A DNA stretch of 64,000 nt from Litchfieldella qijiaojingensis (GCF_014651875.1 NZ_BMXS01000019.1:1-64000); one strand, 5' to 3'; shown: positions 35,538-44,281, counted from the stretch's first letter. The notes: generated by a model not told the origin, from the sequence alone. Numbers and translations: made by a program.

Positions 35538-36662
35538 ATGTCCAACAACACTCGTACCAAGCTCTGGGTCGGCGTCGGCACATGCGTCCTGCTGGGCACC
35601 AGTACGGCCAGCTGGGCGGAGACCGAACTCTCGCCCGAGTTCACCCAAGGCCCCGATACTCTGATGCTCGCCCACAACGACCAAGGCGGTGAAGGCGGTG
35701 AAGGTGGCGAGGGCGGTGAAGCCGGTCACCACGAAGAAGGCGGCGAAGGTGGTGAAGGTGGCGAGGGCGGTGAAGCCGGTCACCACGAAGAAGGCGGCGA
35801 AGGTGGTGAAGGTGGCGAGGGCGGTGAAGCCGGCCACCACGAAGAAGGCGGCGAAGGTGGTGAAGGTGGCGAGGGCGGCGAAGCCGGCCATGCCGAGGGC
35901 CCTGACCCGTTCGCGGTCTTTGCTTACTTGAACGCTTCCGCCGGTGGTGAAGGCGGCGAAGGTGGCGAAGGTGGTGAAGGTGGCGAAGGTGGCGAAGGTG
36001 GCGAAGCCGGCCATCATATCGATGCCAGTAACCCCGGCGTCTATTACACCACCCTTGCCATGATGCAAGGCCACCTCGAGGTCGCTCGCGAGCTCTACCA
36101 GGAGGGTGAGCAAACCGCATCACAGCCGCACTTCGGGCATCCCATCGATGAGCACTACGAAGGTCTGGAGCCTGCCTTCGAGCAACGCGGTGTCGAGGGC
36201 TTGGAAGACACCTTGCAGGCTTTGGTCGATGAGGCCCGTGAAGGTGGCGAATGGGGTGAGCATGAAGATGCCTACGACGCGGCGGTTAGTGCGATCGAGT
36301 CCGCCATGCAGGACGTCGACGGTGAGCTGCGCGAGGATGTGACCTTCCAGAGCCGCGTTCAGTTGGCACTGTTGCGCCAGGCCATGCACGAGTACGAAGA
36401 AGCGGTCGACGATGGCCAGTTCGTCAACGTTGTCGAGTACCAGGATGGTCGTGGCTTCATGCTCGTCGCCAGGTCCCTGCTCGATGCCCAGGCCGAGCTC
36501 TTCCAGGCCAGCGATGCCGAGGCCTTCGATGAGTTGGTGTCGGCCTATGACGAAGCCTTGAAGGCATGGCCGTCAGCCGAGGCACCTGAATCACCGGTGA
36601 TGAGCTACGGTGAACTCTCGGCCACCATGTTCAAGCTCGAATCACAGCTCGGACAGTACTAA
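35538..36662 (+). CDS. secreted Gly-Gly-Glu repeat protein of unknown function
   Basis: 374 residues. Signal peptide (about 1-27, ending TASWA). Residues 50-121 are four copies of an 18-residue unit, (GGE)4AGHHEE; after a short spacer (FAVFAYLNASA) a second run of GGE triplets ends in AGHH. The remainder (about 160-374) is an acidic helical domain, with a segment LAMMQGHLEVARELYQEG and several later helices. The regular Glu and His-His spacing suggests binding of metal ions such as iron or copper. ATG 35538 has AAGGAA six bases upstream. Divergent from an iron-linked hydroxylase. No family recognised. Confidence 0.75.
   Translation: MSNNTRTKLWVGVGTCVLLGTSTASWAETELSPEFTQGPDTLMLAHNDQGGEGGEGGEGGEAGHHEEGGEGGEGGEGGEAGHHEEGGEGGEGGEGGEAGHHEEGGEGGEGGEGGEAGHAEGPDPFAVFAYLNASAGGEGGEGGEGGEGGEGGEGGEAGHHIDASNPGVYYTTLAMMQGHLEVARELYQEGEQTASQPHFGHPIDEHYEGLEPAFEQRGVEGLEDTLQALVDEAREGGEWGEHEDAYDAAVSAIESAMQDVDGELREDVTFQSRVQLALLRQAMHEYEEAVDDGQFVNVVEYQDGRGFMLVARSLLDAQAELFQASDAEAFDELVSAYDEALKAWPSAEAPESPVMSYGELSATMFKLESQLGQY
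35685..35900 (+). repeat. four tandem 54-bp coding repeats
   Basis: Each unit encodes GGEGGEGGEGGEAGHHEE; the copies differ by a few silent changes, and the fourth ends AGHAEG. High DNA identity between copies implies recent expansion and possible length variation between strains. There are no spacers, so this is not a CRISPR array. Confidence 0.9.
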
Positions 36663-36675
36663 GGGCCGTTCTGAT

Positions 36676-36698
36676 GAGAGCGGACATCGTCCGCTCTC
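36676..36698 (+). terminator. terminator hairpin after the Gly-Glu repeat gene
   Basis: GAGAGCGGAC and GTCCGCTCTC form a perfect 10-bp stem with a three-base loop, 13 bases after the stop. Only two Ts follow. Confidence 0.65.
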
Positions 36699-36796
36699 TT
36701 GATCGAGGCCTGAGCTCGGGTGACCACCCAATGTGGCGCCTGGGCCGGGCCTTTCTCATGTCTAGGCCGTGAAAAATCGGCCGCCTGGATATTTCA

Positions 36797-37261
36797 TCAT
36801 CGATCATGGCGGGGAATGCCGATCCTCCTCCCGGCCAGGGGTGGCCATTCTCCATCGGCGGGGCGTGGCAGGACGGCAATGCGCTCAGCTACGGCCTCGG
36901 GAAAGGCCCCGGGCCGGCCGCTTTCGGTACTCATGCCCATCAACATCTGTTCGCTGGTGGCCAGTTCTCGGTCTTCGCCATCACGCATCGTAAAGAACAC
37001 GTGCAAGCGCTTGGCATCGTGATCGAGCAGCATCAGGTCAACCGTCAACGGCTCGTCTTCCTGGGCCTCGCTGCGATAACAAAGGTGCGTTTCCAGCGTG
37101 TAGATCGTATAGGCATGACGGGCGCGCCCTTCGGCATCGAGGCCGATGTGCTCCATCAGTGCCTCGACCGCCAGTGAGAAGACCCGTGCATACTCAGCGT
37201 CGTTCATATGGCCGTTGTAGTCGACCCATTCGGGGGCTACACGGGTTTCCAGCAGTGTCAT
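36797..37261 (-). CDS. hot-dog-fold acyl-CoA thioesterase
   Basis: 154 residues. 4HBT-type hot-dog protein: WVDYNGHMNDAEYARVFSLA carries the active-site Asp, and THLCYRSEAQEDEPLTVDLMLL the central strands. The ATG at 37261 is preferred; the ATG at 37270 has GGAG too close. It resembles thioesterases associated with carnitine/betaine catabolism in pseudomonads, but none of that pathway is present here, so the substrate is open. Confidence 0.8.
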   Translation of the reverse strand: MTLLETRVAPEWVDYNGHMNDAEYARVFSLAVEALMEHIGLDAEGRARHAYTIYTLETHLCYRSEAQEDEPLTVDLMLLDHDAKRLHVFFTMRDGEDRELATSEQMLMGMSTESGRPGAFPEAVAERIAVLPRPADGEWPPLAGRRIGIPRHDR

Positions 37262-37351
37262 CGGGTGCATCTCTCCGTGCCCTCGGTTTCCGGCCAGTAT
37301 TGGGGTATCAGGAGCAGCGGTTCAACCTGGTGGTTTCCACTCGAGTCGACG

Positions 37352-37942
37352 TCAATCGTCGAAGAAGTCTTCGGGAACTTCCTTCTCCCCTTCGTCCTCG
37401 CTGGGAAGAGATTCCCGGCACATCCGGGCGGCGCGGTCGAGGGCGGCGGAAGCGCCGGCCAGGTGGAAGCCCAGGTACCAGGGCTCCTCGTCGTTGTCCA
37501 TTTTCAGGCGCAACACGTCGCCGACTCGCATCTCGTGCAGCAGGCGATAGATATCGGAAGTCTGGAAGCTGGCATAGCCACCGCTGTCGCCGCGTTCGCG
37601 GGTCAGCGTCACCTCGCTGTCGTGTCTGGGGGCACGATCGACACGCATTGCCCCTTGGCTGGCCTCGATGGTTTCGTTACGGGCGGAGACTTCGCCCATT
37701 TCGACCCTCAGTTCCAACTGCGGGCGGCAATCATCGGGAACGAAGAAAACGGAAAAGGCGGTATCCGGGTAATCGCTCAAGTTGCTGGCCCGGAAGTAGC
37801 GCTCTTCGCCAAGCGAGAGTTCCATGGAAGTCCAGTAGCCGCTGTCCTGGATACGGCTCTGGTTGAACATCAATGCCGAGGATTGACTAACCAGGCCGAG
37901 GGTGAGTAGTCCCGCCAGGGCAGAGGGCATCAGGGATTTCAT
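37352..37942 (-). CDS. secreted protein of unknown function
   Basis: 196 residues. Signal peptide (MKSLMPSALAGLLTLGLVSQ, cleavage near SSA), then a beta-rich body and an acidic, Glu/Asp-rich tail (EDEGEKEVPEDFFDD). Two cysteines (in DDCRPQ and ARMCRES) could form a disulfide. Start 37942 has GGAAG about 8 bases upstream; the longer frame from 38059 would have no signal peptide. No recognised family. Divergent from the lipoprotein below. Confidence 0.6.
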   Translation of the reverse strand: MKSLMPSALAGLLTLGLVSQSSALMFNQSRIQDSGYWTSMELSLGEERYFRASNLSDYPDTAFSVFFVPDDCRPQLELRVEMGEVSARNETIEASQGAMRVDRAPRHDSEVTLTRERGDSGGYASFQTSDIYRLLHEMRVGDVLRLKMDNDEEPWYLGFHLAGASAALDRAARMCRESLPSEDEGEKEVPEDFFDD

Positions 37943-38128
37943 AGTCTTATCTTCCGGCAACACAAAATCGCAAGGGTACCCTATGAAAGGCTCGGTGCGG
38001 GAGATGAGACCATGGCTTTTCTCGCCGATGATCTTGCCGTTCCGCACCTCGCCAGCCATTCTGATGCTGCTTGTGGTTATGAAGATCGATAGAAGTCTTG
38101 CGAGCCGTGTGCTCCAAGGAGGCTATTC

Positions 38129-38569
38129 ATGCGCGCCTTGAGCGGCATGCTTGCCGTGTCATTGTTACTGGTCTTGTCGGGGTGCGCTTCCACGGTTGAC
38201 CCGCGGGATCGGGCCATCGAGCTGACGGCGGGACAGGCGCAACATGGCTTTCTGGGACCGGGTACCGATATCTATGTATTCACTCTGGACGAGCCATCCT
38301 ATGTCGTGCTCGAAAGCCGGGTGGCGATTGCCAGCAGTATGTCGGTAGATCCCCATGCGGAGCTGTACGATGCCGAGGGACGGGTCGTGATGCGTGACTG
38401 GCGTAGTGGCGAGTGGGACAACTTTCGTATTGCCACTTCCTTGCCGGCCGGTACCTGGTATCTGCATGTCCATGACAGTCAGGGTTGCTTTTCGATGATG
38501 GACGACGACTGCTTGGAGGGGGATCGCAGCTACGAAGTGAGCCTCGAAGTCACTACGCCACCCCCCTGA
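38129..38569 (+). CDS. lipoprotein with a PPC-like beta domain
   Basis: 146 residues. Lipobox LVLSGC gives Cys18 as the lipidated residue; Ala/Ser at +2 suggests outer-membrane sorting. The rest is beta-rich: DIYVFTLDEPSYVVLESRV, ELYDAEGRVVMRDWRSGEWDNFRI and LPAGTWYLHVHDSQGC match the look of bacterial pre-peptidase C-terminal (PPC) domains. AAGGAGG lies 9 bases before the ATG. The 3' end overlaps the convergent DUF2061 gene. Confidence 0.7.
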   Translation: MRALSGMLAVSLLLVLSGCASTVDPRDRAIELTAGQAQHGFLGPGTDIYVFTLDEPSYVVLESRVAIASSMSVDPHAELYDAEGRVVMRDWRSGEWDNFRIATSLPAGTWYLHVHDSQGCFSMMDDDCLEGDRSYEVSLEVTTPPP

Positions 38570-38762
38570 GGCCATCGGAGCGCTGCTGGCGTCGGCGCGA
38601 AACGCACTCCCACGCTTTCTCGTGGAAGAAATAAGCCACGGTATTTACGGTGGGCTCGAGCATTGCGATCAATCCGCCAAGCACCCAGCTTCCGGTCAGC
38701 AGACAGGTGACACTAAAGGCCACACTGAAGTGCACGACAGCAAAAGTGGCGGTCTTGATCAT
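38553..38762 (-). CDS. DUF2061 small membrane protein
   Basis: 69 residues with two membrane segments. Family pattern IKTATFAVVHFSVAF, LLTGSWVLGGLIAMLEPTVN and FFHEKAWE is recognisable. The start at 38762 (MIKTATF) is chosen because it matches the family; a longer frame starts at 38792. Function unknown. Confidence 0.8.
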   Translation of the reverse strand: MIKTATFAVVHFSVAFSVTCLLTGSWVLGGLIAMLEPTVNTVAYFFHEKAWECVSRRRQQRSDGLRGVA

Positions 38763-38863
38763 CTGGCATATACCCCTGTTTCTTTTCCCCAAGGTAAGCC
38801 AAGGACAGAAATCGCCACAGTCAATTGGTTTTATTGAATCAATAGTCTTGCTTCATTCTCCGT

Positions 38864-39448
38864 TCAACCGCGTAATGCCCGGCTGACCCGTATCCACTCG
38901 GCGATCAGGGTATCGAGAATCTGCGAGCGTTGGTCGTCGATGAGCTCGCCTTGGGCATCGAAGGCCTCGGCGGCATGCGGCACGCTGAGCTGCTGAGGCA
39001 ATACGTGCACGCCGATGTTGCCCAGCATCATGCGCAATGCCACCAGTCCTCGCTGCCCGCCGGTGGCACCGCCCGACGCCGCGCACAACGCCGCTACCTT
39101 GCCACGGTAGGCGCTCAGCCTTGGTTCGTCCGGGTGTTCGCGTCGCGATATCCAGTCCAGCGTGTTCTTGAGCAGTGGCGTAAGACTGCTGTTGTATTCC
39201 GGCGCGGCAATCAGGAAACCGTCGCAGTCACAAAAGAGACCTTTGAGTGTTCTGGCCGCTTCCGGCAGGCCCTCGCGAGCTTCCAGGTCACCATGATAGA
39301 GCGGCATGGGGTAGTCGGCGAGATCGAGAAAACTGACGTCGGCGTCATACTGTCTGGCGCGAGAAGCGGCGAGTCTGGCCAGGCGCTTGTTGAGGGAGTC
39401 TTGCCGGGCGCTGCCGGCGAAACACAGCAGGCGAGGCTGGTCGTTCAT
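38864..39448 (-). CDS. NADPH-dependent FMN reductase family flavoprotein
   Basis: 194 residues. Flavodoxin-like fold with FMN-phosphate loop GSARQDSLNKRLARLA, then LIAAPEYNSSLTPLLKNTLDWISR and the glycine-rich loop AASGGATGGQRGL. Related to ChrR/YieF/ArsH-type quinone or chromate reductases. Start at 39448 follows AGGAGACACC; the frame continues upstream to 39640 without family resemblance. Probably protects against quinones or reduces flavin. Confidence 0.9.
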   Translation of the reverse strand: MNDQPRLLCFAGSARQDSLNKRLARLAASRARQYDADVSFLDLADYPMPLYHGDLEAREGLPEAARTLKGLFCDCDGFLIAAPEYNSSLTPLLKNTLDWISRREHPDEPRLSAYRGKVAALCAASGGATGGQRGLVALRMMLGNIGVHVLPQQLSVPHAAEAFDAQGELIDDQRSQILDTLIAEWIRVSRALRG

Positions 39449-39642
39449 GCGGTGTCTCCTGTCATGCCACGAAGCGGCGAAGTTTTCACCATAGCGTCCG
39501 GTGGCGAAAACCCCAAGATATTGCCTCCGCGAAGTGCTAATCAAAGTGAAGAAGGGTTGGACAGCGTGGCGTTCATGGGCATACTTTCTTATATAGAGCA
39601 GGGTAATTAGGGTAACGTAGGGAACGTTGAGGGATAACAATA

Positions 39643-41061
39643 ATGATGCCCGGGATATGCAGCGGAACGCGGCGCTTCATGGTGCTGTCAGTGGTGTTTC
39701 TGGCACTTTTCGCGTTGACACTTTCTTCTTCGGTTCGCGCCAATCCACGTTATGCGTCGATCGTCGTCGATATCGCCAGCGGCGAGGTGCTGCATGCGGC
39801 GAATGCCGATGCTACCCGTTACCCCGCATCGCTGACCAAGATGATGACGCTCTACTTGCTGTTCGAGGCCCTGGAAAACGGGCGGGTGACGCTGGATCAG
39901 CCTCTCCCGGTGTCGCGTCATGCCGCGTCCATGCCGGCTTCCAAGCTGTGGCTGAAGGCGGGAAGCAGCATCAAGGTACGCGACGCGATTCCGGCCCTGA
40001 TCATCCGCTCGGCCAATGATGTGGCGGCAGTGGTTGCCGAGGCCTTGGGGGGGACCGAATCCGCATTCGCCCGGTTAATGACCGACAAGGCGCGGGAGAT
40101 GGGCATGAATGCGACCCGCTTCCGCAATGCATCAGGCTTGCCGGACGATGGCCAGGTTTCCACGGCTCGTGACATGGCGATGCTGTCGATGCGACTAATG
40201 AACGACTTCCCCCAGTATTACCACCACTTCTCGCGACCCCGTTTCACATATCGTGGCCAGACGATCAAGGGCCATAATCGCCTGCTCACCAACTACGATG
40301 GTGCCGATGGGCTCAAGACCGGTTATATCCGAGCCTCCGGCTTCAATGTTGCCACCTCGGCGGTACGCGATGGCCGCCGCATCGTAGCTGTGGTCATGGG
40401 CGGTTTCACTGCGCAATCGCGGGATGCCCACATGGCCGATCTGCTCGATCGCGGTTTCGTGCGTGCCTCCCTGCTCAGTGGAAGGGACTGGATTGCCAGC
40501 GCCGATATCTCGGGCAATGTCGAGCCGATATCCGCATCGTCGCCGCCTTCGGTGGCGCAGCAGGATCGTATCGCCGAGCTGGCGAGCAGCCGCCAGACAT
40601 CGGTTCAGCCAACCGGCTCCACCGTTTCCACGCCTGCGACACGCATCGAGAGTTCATTCCTGGCCGCGACCCAGGTCGTGTCGAGCGCCGAGCCGTTGCG
40701 TATTTCCATGAGCGACGCTATCGACACCATGCCTTCTGACGATCCCATCATGGCGCTGGTCAACCGGGTCGAACATGGCCAGGGAAGTGACTACGAGTAC
40801 GACCAGGGAAACGACTACGAGATGGGGGGTGATTGGGCGGTGCAGGTAGGGGCCTTCCAGGATGCCGACATGGCGCAGGACCTGGCAGCGCGCGCTGCCG
40901 GCTACCTGCAAGATGAGCGGATGCGGGCGCGAGTCGCCGTCACCGAGGCGCCGGAGCGCCAAGTCTTCCGTGCCCGGCTGGTCGATCTGGAAGAGCAGCA
41001 GGCGCGCAACGCTTGCGATCAACTGGCACGGCAGGGCATGGAGTGCCTGGTGGTGAGGTAG
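39643..41061 (+). CDS. D-alanyl-D-alanine carboxypeptidase (PBP5/6 type) with C-terminal SPOR domain
   Basis: 472 residues. Signal anchor at about 11-34. S11 peptidase motifs: SLTK (Ser63, Lys66), SAN (123-125) and KTG (225-227). After a linker rich in Ser, Thr and Gln, residues ~398-470 form a SPOR domain (GDWAVQVGAFQDADMAQDLA ... RARLVDLEEQQA), which binds denuded septal glycan. Trims the terminal D-Ala of peptidoglycan pentapeptides. The SPOR fusion in place of the usual PBP5 C-terminal helix points to division-site action. Confidence 0.92.
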   Translation: MMPGICSGTRRFMVLSVVFLALFALTLSSSVRANPRYASIVVDIASGEVLHAANADATRYPASLTKMMTLYLLFEALENGRVTLDQPLPVSRHAASMPASKLWLKAGSSIKVRDAIPALIIRSANDVAAVVAEALGGTESAFARLMTDKAREMGMNATRFRNASGLPDDGQVSTARDMAMLSMRLMNDFPQYYHHFSRPRFTYRGQTIKGHNRLLTNYDGADGLKTGYIRASGFNVATSAVRDGRRIVAVVMGGFTAQSRDAHMADLLDRGFVRASLLSGRDWIASADISGNVEPISASSPPSVAQQDRIAELASSRQTSVQPTGSTVSTPATRIESSFLAATQVVSSAEPLRISMSDAIDTMPSDDPIMALVNRVEHGQGSDYEYDQGNDYEMGGDWAVQVGAFQDADMAQDLAARAAGYLQDERMRARVAVTEAPERQVFRARLVDLEEQQARNACDQLARQGMECLVVR

Positions 41062-41160
41062 AGATGCCGCCTGGCCAAGATACGCCCGTCGCTTCGAAAC
41101 TCGATTACCAAGAGTGGCCCTCACCGTGCGAGCCAACGGCGAGGGCACCCAACTACCGGC

Positions 41161-41679
41161 TTACGACTCGATAGGCGCGCGCCAGTCGTCGGACCCGGAG
41201 GTGCCGGCGACGGTGTGTTCCCAATCGATCTTGCGGTAGGCCAGTGAGACATCCATCAACTGGGTGAACTCGGCCTTGGTGGCGTCCTGGGCATGCGGCA
41301 TGCGCAGGTTGATGTCGACGATGGTGGCGTCGGTCAGGGTGGTGGTGAAGAAGTGCTCCTGCTTGCCTTCCACCGAGGTGCGGTACCATTTCAGCGTGAC
41401 GGTGGGCAGCATTTCTCCGGAAGCCAGGGCGTTGTACATCAGCGGTACGGCCTTGTTCAGCGCCACGGTGAAGATGAACGGCCGGTGAGCGCGCTGACCG
41501 GACGGCTGGCCGGATTGCGGGTCGGTGGGCACGGTGACGATGTGCTTGAACTCCTGTACCAGCATCTCGTCCTCGTGGCCCTCGACGTAGATATTGCCCA
41601 CGGAGTCCGGGGTGAAGGCACCAGCGGTGATGTTGCCCTGGGTCTGGCCTTCGATGCTGATATAACAAGGGGTTGGCAT
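41161..41679 (-). CDS. hcp: Hcp, type VI secretion tube protein (orphan)
   Basis: 172 residues. Begins MPTPCYISIEGQTQGNITAG; internal GHEDEMLVQEFKHIVTVP, RPFIFTVALNKAVPLMYNAL, TVTLKWYRTS and TTTLTDATIVDINLRMPH are hallmark Hcp segments. Hexameric rings of Hcp form the expelled tube and carry effectors. AAGGAG 8 bases before ATG. No other type VI gene is in the window, so this is an orphan hcp; a sigma-54-type promoter architecture lies upstream. Confidence 0.96.
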   Translation of the reverse strand: MPTPCYISIEGQTQGNITAGAFTPDSVGNIYVEGHEDEMLVQEFKHIVTVPTDPQSGQPSGQRAHRPFIFTVALNKAVPLMYNALASGEMLPTVTLKWYRTSVEGKQEHFFTTTLTDATIVDINLRMPHAQDATKAEFTQLMDVSLAYRKIDWEHTVAGTSGSDDWRAPIES

Positions 41680-41736
41680 GAGTCTGCTCCTTGACGGAAT
41701 GAGTGATGAGATGTCCGTTTGGACACCCTGTTAAGG

Positions 41737-41751
41737 GCAGATTGCGTGCCA
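41737..41751 (-). promoter_or_regulatory. sigma-54 (-24/-12) promoter of hcp
   Basis: On the minus strand this reads TGGCACG-CAAT-CTGC, matching the sigma-54 consensus TGGCACG-N4-TTGC with one difference. It lies 58 bases upstream of the hcp start codon, leaving a leader of about 45 bases. Confidence 0.75.
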
Positions 41752-41771
41752 GCTTAATCTAATATAAGAAT

Positions 41772-41784
41772 AATCAAACGCTTG
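41772..41784. promoter_or_regulatory. IHF site between hcp promoter and upstream dyads
   Basis: AATCAAACGCTTG matches the IHF consensus WATCAA-N4-TTR at every defined position and sits in an AT-rich tract, midway between the sigma-54 element and the upstream dyads, where DNA bending is needed. Confidence 0.65.
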
Positions 41785-41817
41785 CCGATATCGCTTTTCG
41801 GGAATTAATTATGTTTA

Positions 41818-41873
41818 GGCAAGAAGTTGCCTGGATTCAGGCAAGAAGTTGCCCGGCGGGCAATATCTTGCCC
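41818..41873. promoter_or_regulatory. three enhancer-type dyads upstream of hcp
   Basis: GGCAA-N4-TTGCC occurs at 41818-41831 and 41840-41853 (both GGCAAGAAGTTGCC, 22 bases apart) and 41859-41872 (GGCAATATCTTGCC, 19 bases on). They lie about 70-130 bases upstream of the sigma-54 element, the usual place for a bacterial enhancer-binding protein such as a VasH-type activator. Confidence 0.7.
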
Positions 41874-41940
41874 GGTTATTTTGGTGTTATGTTAAATCTC
41901 TGGGTTTTGATCTAGCGCATCCCTGGCGCAACTGACGACC

Positions 41941-41966
41941 AAAAAAGAGGTGGCCGAAGCCACCTC
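41941..41966 (-). terminator. intrinsic terminator of the Nik/Opp-type ABC operon
   Basis: GAGGTGGC-CGAA-GCCACCTC (41947-41966) is a perfect 8-bp stem with a tetraloop; on the minus strand it is followed by six Ts (AAAAAA at 41941-41946 on plus), 28 bases after the stop of the ATPase gene. Confidence 0.85.
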
Positions 41967-41993
41967 AAGCGGGGGGTAGAGGCTACCCAACGG

Positions 41994-43466
41994 CTATGGC
42001 GACAAGCTCGCCTCCGCGGCGGTGTCGGTTATGGCAGCGGGCGATTTGGTGTCGGTATCGCCCAGCGTCAGGCGCCGGTCGCAGAGCCGTTCGATCAACG
42101 CCGGGTCGTGGCTGACCAGCATCACGCCGCAGTGACGTTCACGGGCCAGTTCCACCAGCAGTGACAGCGTTTCCTGCTGGGTGATGGGGTCGAGGCGCGA
42201 GGTGGGTTCGTCGGCGAACAGGAAGCAGGGCTCGAGCAGCAGCACCCGCAGGATGGCAAAGCGTTGCAGCTCGCCACCGGAGATCTCGCCAGAGCGGCGG
42301 TCGAGCAGTGCGGGGTCCAGGTTCAGGTGTACCATCAAGGGCACGATCGCGGCCGGGTCCAGGCGATGTCGACGTATCAGGTCGTCGAGCAGGCGTCGTA
42401 ATGTCCAGTGTGGAGAGAAGGCCGCCGGCGGGTCCTGGTAAAGCTTCTGGAAGCCCAGCCGCGATTGGCTCGGTTCCCGTATGACTTCGCCCTTGTCGGC
42501 CTTGGCCACGCCCAGCAGCACGTCGCCCAAGGTGCTCTTGCCGCAACCGGAAGGGCCGCTGATACCGACGATTTCGCCCGGAGCGATATTCAGCGACAGA
42601 TCCTCGAACAAGGTCTTGCCTCCGCGCGCCATGGCGAGCTGGCGGGCTTCGATCACCGACTTCCCCGCCTTGCAGGTCAGTGGGCGTGGCACCGGCCAGC
42701 GGCTGGGATCGGCGGCCATCAAGCGCTGGCCGTAGTCGCTTTGCGGGCTGGTCAGTACCCGCTTGGCCGGGCCGCGCTCCACCACTTGCCCTTGCCGCAG
42801 AATCGCCACCTCGCCACCCAGGCGACGGGCTACCTCGATATCATGGGTGATGGTCAGCAAAGAGCCGCCGTCGTCGGATGTGCGCGCCAGCAGGGCCACC
42901 ACCGCATCGCGACGGGTGGCGTCGAGCCCCTTGGTCGGTTCGTCGGCGATCACGATATGGGCGCCGCCGGCGCTGGCCGCGGCGAAGGCCACACGCTGTG
43001 CCATGCCGCCGGAGAGCTCGGAGGGCAGCTTGTGTCCGGCATCCTGCAGGCCCAGCCCGGCAAGGTCGCGACGGGCGGCGGCGCCGGCCTCGCGGCGCGA
43101 ACGTCCGGCCACGTGGCGGTGGCTCTCGGCGATCTGGCTGATGGCGCGCATGGTCGGGTCCAGCGCATGCCAGGGCTCTTGGGGCAGCAGCGCCAGGGTA
43201 TGTCCCCATAGCTTGCGACGTGATGGGGTATCGTCGGCAGCAAAGGTTTGCCCGGCAATGTGCAAGCGGCCACGTGCGGCCAGACCCTTGGGCAAGGTGC
43301 CCATGATCGCCTGGGCGAGCAGGCTCTTGCCCGAGCCGGTTTCACCGAGCAGGGTCAGGCGTTGACCAGGGATGAGCGTCAACGAGAAAGGGGCAATGCT
43401 GACGCCATCGCCGTCGACCGCCAGGTCTTCGATGTGCAGCAGTGGCGCTTGTTGTGCCAACGTCAT
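41994..43466 (-). CDS. double ATP-binding protein of a Nik/Opp-type ABC importer
   Basis: 490 residues containing two complete nucleotide-binding domains fused in tandem, equivalent to NikD-NikE or DppD-DppF. Domain 1: Walker A GETGSGKSLL, signature LSGGMAQR, Walker B VIADEPTKGLD. Domain 2 (from ~275): Walker A GPSGCGKSTL, signature ISGGELQR, Walker B LFADEPTSRLD. Energises the two permeases encoded upstream; overlaps the second by 4 bases. Last gene of the operon, followed by an intrinsic terminator. Confidence 0.92.
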   Translation of the reverse strand: MTLAQQAPLLHIEDLAVDGDGVSIAPFSLTLIPGQRLTLLGETGSGKSLLAQAIMGTLPKGLAARGRLHIAGQTFAADDTPSRRKLWGHTLALLPQEPWHALDPTMRAISQIAESHRHVAGRSRREAGAAARRDLAGLGLQDAGHKLPSELSGGMAQRVAFAAASAGGAHIVIADEPTKGLDATRRDAVVALLARTSDDGGSLLTITHDIEVARRLGGEVAILRQGQVVERGPAKRVLTSPQSDYGQRLMAADPSRWPVPRPLTCKAGKSVIEARQLAMARGGKTLFEDLSLNIAPGEIVGISGPSGCGKSTLGDVLLGVAKADKGEVIREPSQSRLGFQKLYQDPPAAFSPHWTLRRLLDDLIRRHRLDPAAIVPLMVHLNLDPALLDRRSGEISGGELQRFAILRVLLLEPCFLFADEPTSRLDPITQQETLSLLVELARERHCGVMLVSHDPALIERLCDRRLTLGDTDTKSPAAITDTAAEASLSP

Positions 43467-44281
43467 CGTGGGTCCCTCCCCGCCAGCAGGTTGAGGCTCA
43501 GTACCAGCACGAACAGCACCACGATGGGCTGGGCCATTGCCCAGGGCGCTTCATGGTAGTAGGGCAGCAGTTCGATCATCATCAGCCCCAGTTCGGCGGT
43601 GGGCGGGCGAAGGCCGACGCTGACGAAACCCAGAGCGGCCATGGCGAGAATCGCACTGGCAGCGCCGAAGGCGGCCAGGGTCAGCACCTGTGGGGCCAGT
43701 TCCGGCCACAGATGGCGACGGAACAGGTAGAGCGGACCGAAGCCCAGCAGCCGGCTGGCCTCGAGCTGCGGCGAGGCCGCCAATGCTCGGGTGCGGGCGC
43801 GCACCAGGCGGAAGTATTCGATCCACAGCACCAGTGCGATGCCAACGTAGAGCGCCCAGAAATTTCCCGGCGCGATGGCTGCCAGCAACAACACCAGCAG
43901 CAGACCAGGCAACGCCAGACAGGCATCGGCCAGGCTGCCCAGCACGCGGTCCAGCCAGCCGCCGCGCCAGCCGGCGATGATTCCCATCAATACACCGGGT
44001 ACGGCGGCGGTGAGCACACTGAGCATCGCCATGCCCAGCGACAGGCGTATGGCGGCGGCCAACCTGGCCAGCAGGCTGCGGCCCAGGTGGTCGGTGCCCA
44101 GCGGTTCGGCCAGCGAAGGTAGTTGCAGAATGCGGGTGAGCTGTTGGCGTGCGGGATCGGCATCGGAAAGCCACGGTACCAGCCAGGCAAAGACCAGCAG
44201 CGATGCGAGCAACAGGCCGCCCAGGCGCTGGCGAGCGCTCAGGCGGGGCAGTGTGAGGAGAGGAGCGACGAGGGTGGTCAT
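43463..44281 (-). CDS. ABC importer permease 2 (DppC/NikC-type)
   Basis: 272 residues, about six membrane helices. LGTDHLGRSLLARLAAAIRLSLG is the DppC/NikC family hallmark after the first helix, and the EAA-type loop is EASRLLGFGPLYLFRRHLWPEL. Start at 44281 overlaps the upstream permease stop (ATGA). Pairs with permease 1 to form the channel. Confidence 0.9.
   Translation of the reverse strand: MTTLVAPLLTLPRLSARQRLGGLLLASLLVFAWLVPWLSDADPARQQLTRILQLPSLAEPLGTDHLGRSLLARLAAAIRLSLGMAMLSVLTAAVPGVLMGIIAGWRGGWLDRVLGSLADACLALPGLLLVLLLAAIAPGNFWALYVGIALVLWIEYFRLVRARTRALAASPQLEASRLLGFGPLYLFRRHLWPELAPQVLTLAAFGAASAILAMAALGFVSVGLRPPTAELGLMMIELLPYYHEAPWAMAQPIVVLFVLVLSLNLLAGRDPR

Noticed and set aside
35685-36010. 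Tandem repeats as a possible CRISPR array
   Set aside because: Repeats abut directly, keep reading frame and encode a regular peptide; there are no spacers and no cas genes.
41818-41872. Each GGCAA-N4-TTGCC dyad read as a sigma-54 promoter
   Set aside because: The GG to GC spacing is one base short; the proper -24/-12 element lies nearer the gene at 41737-41751.
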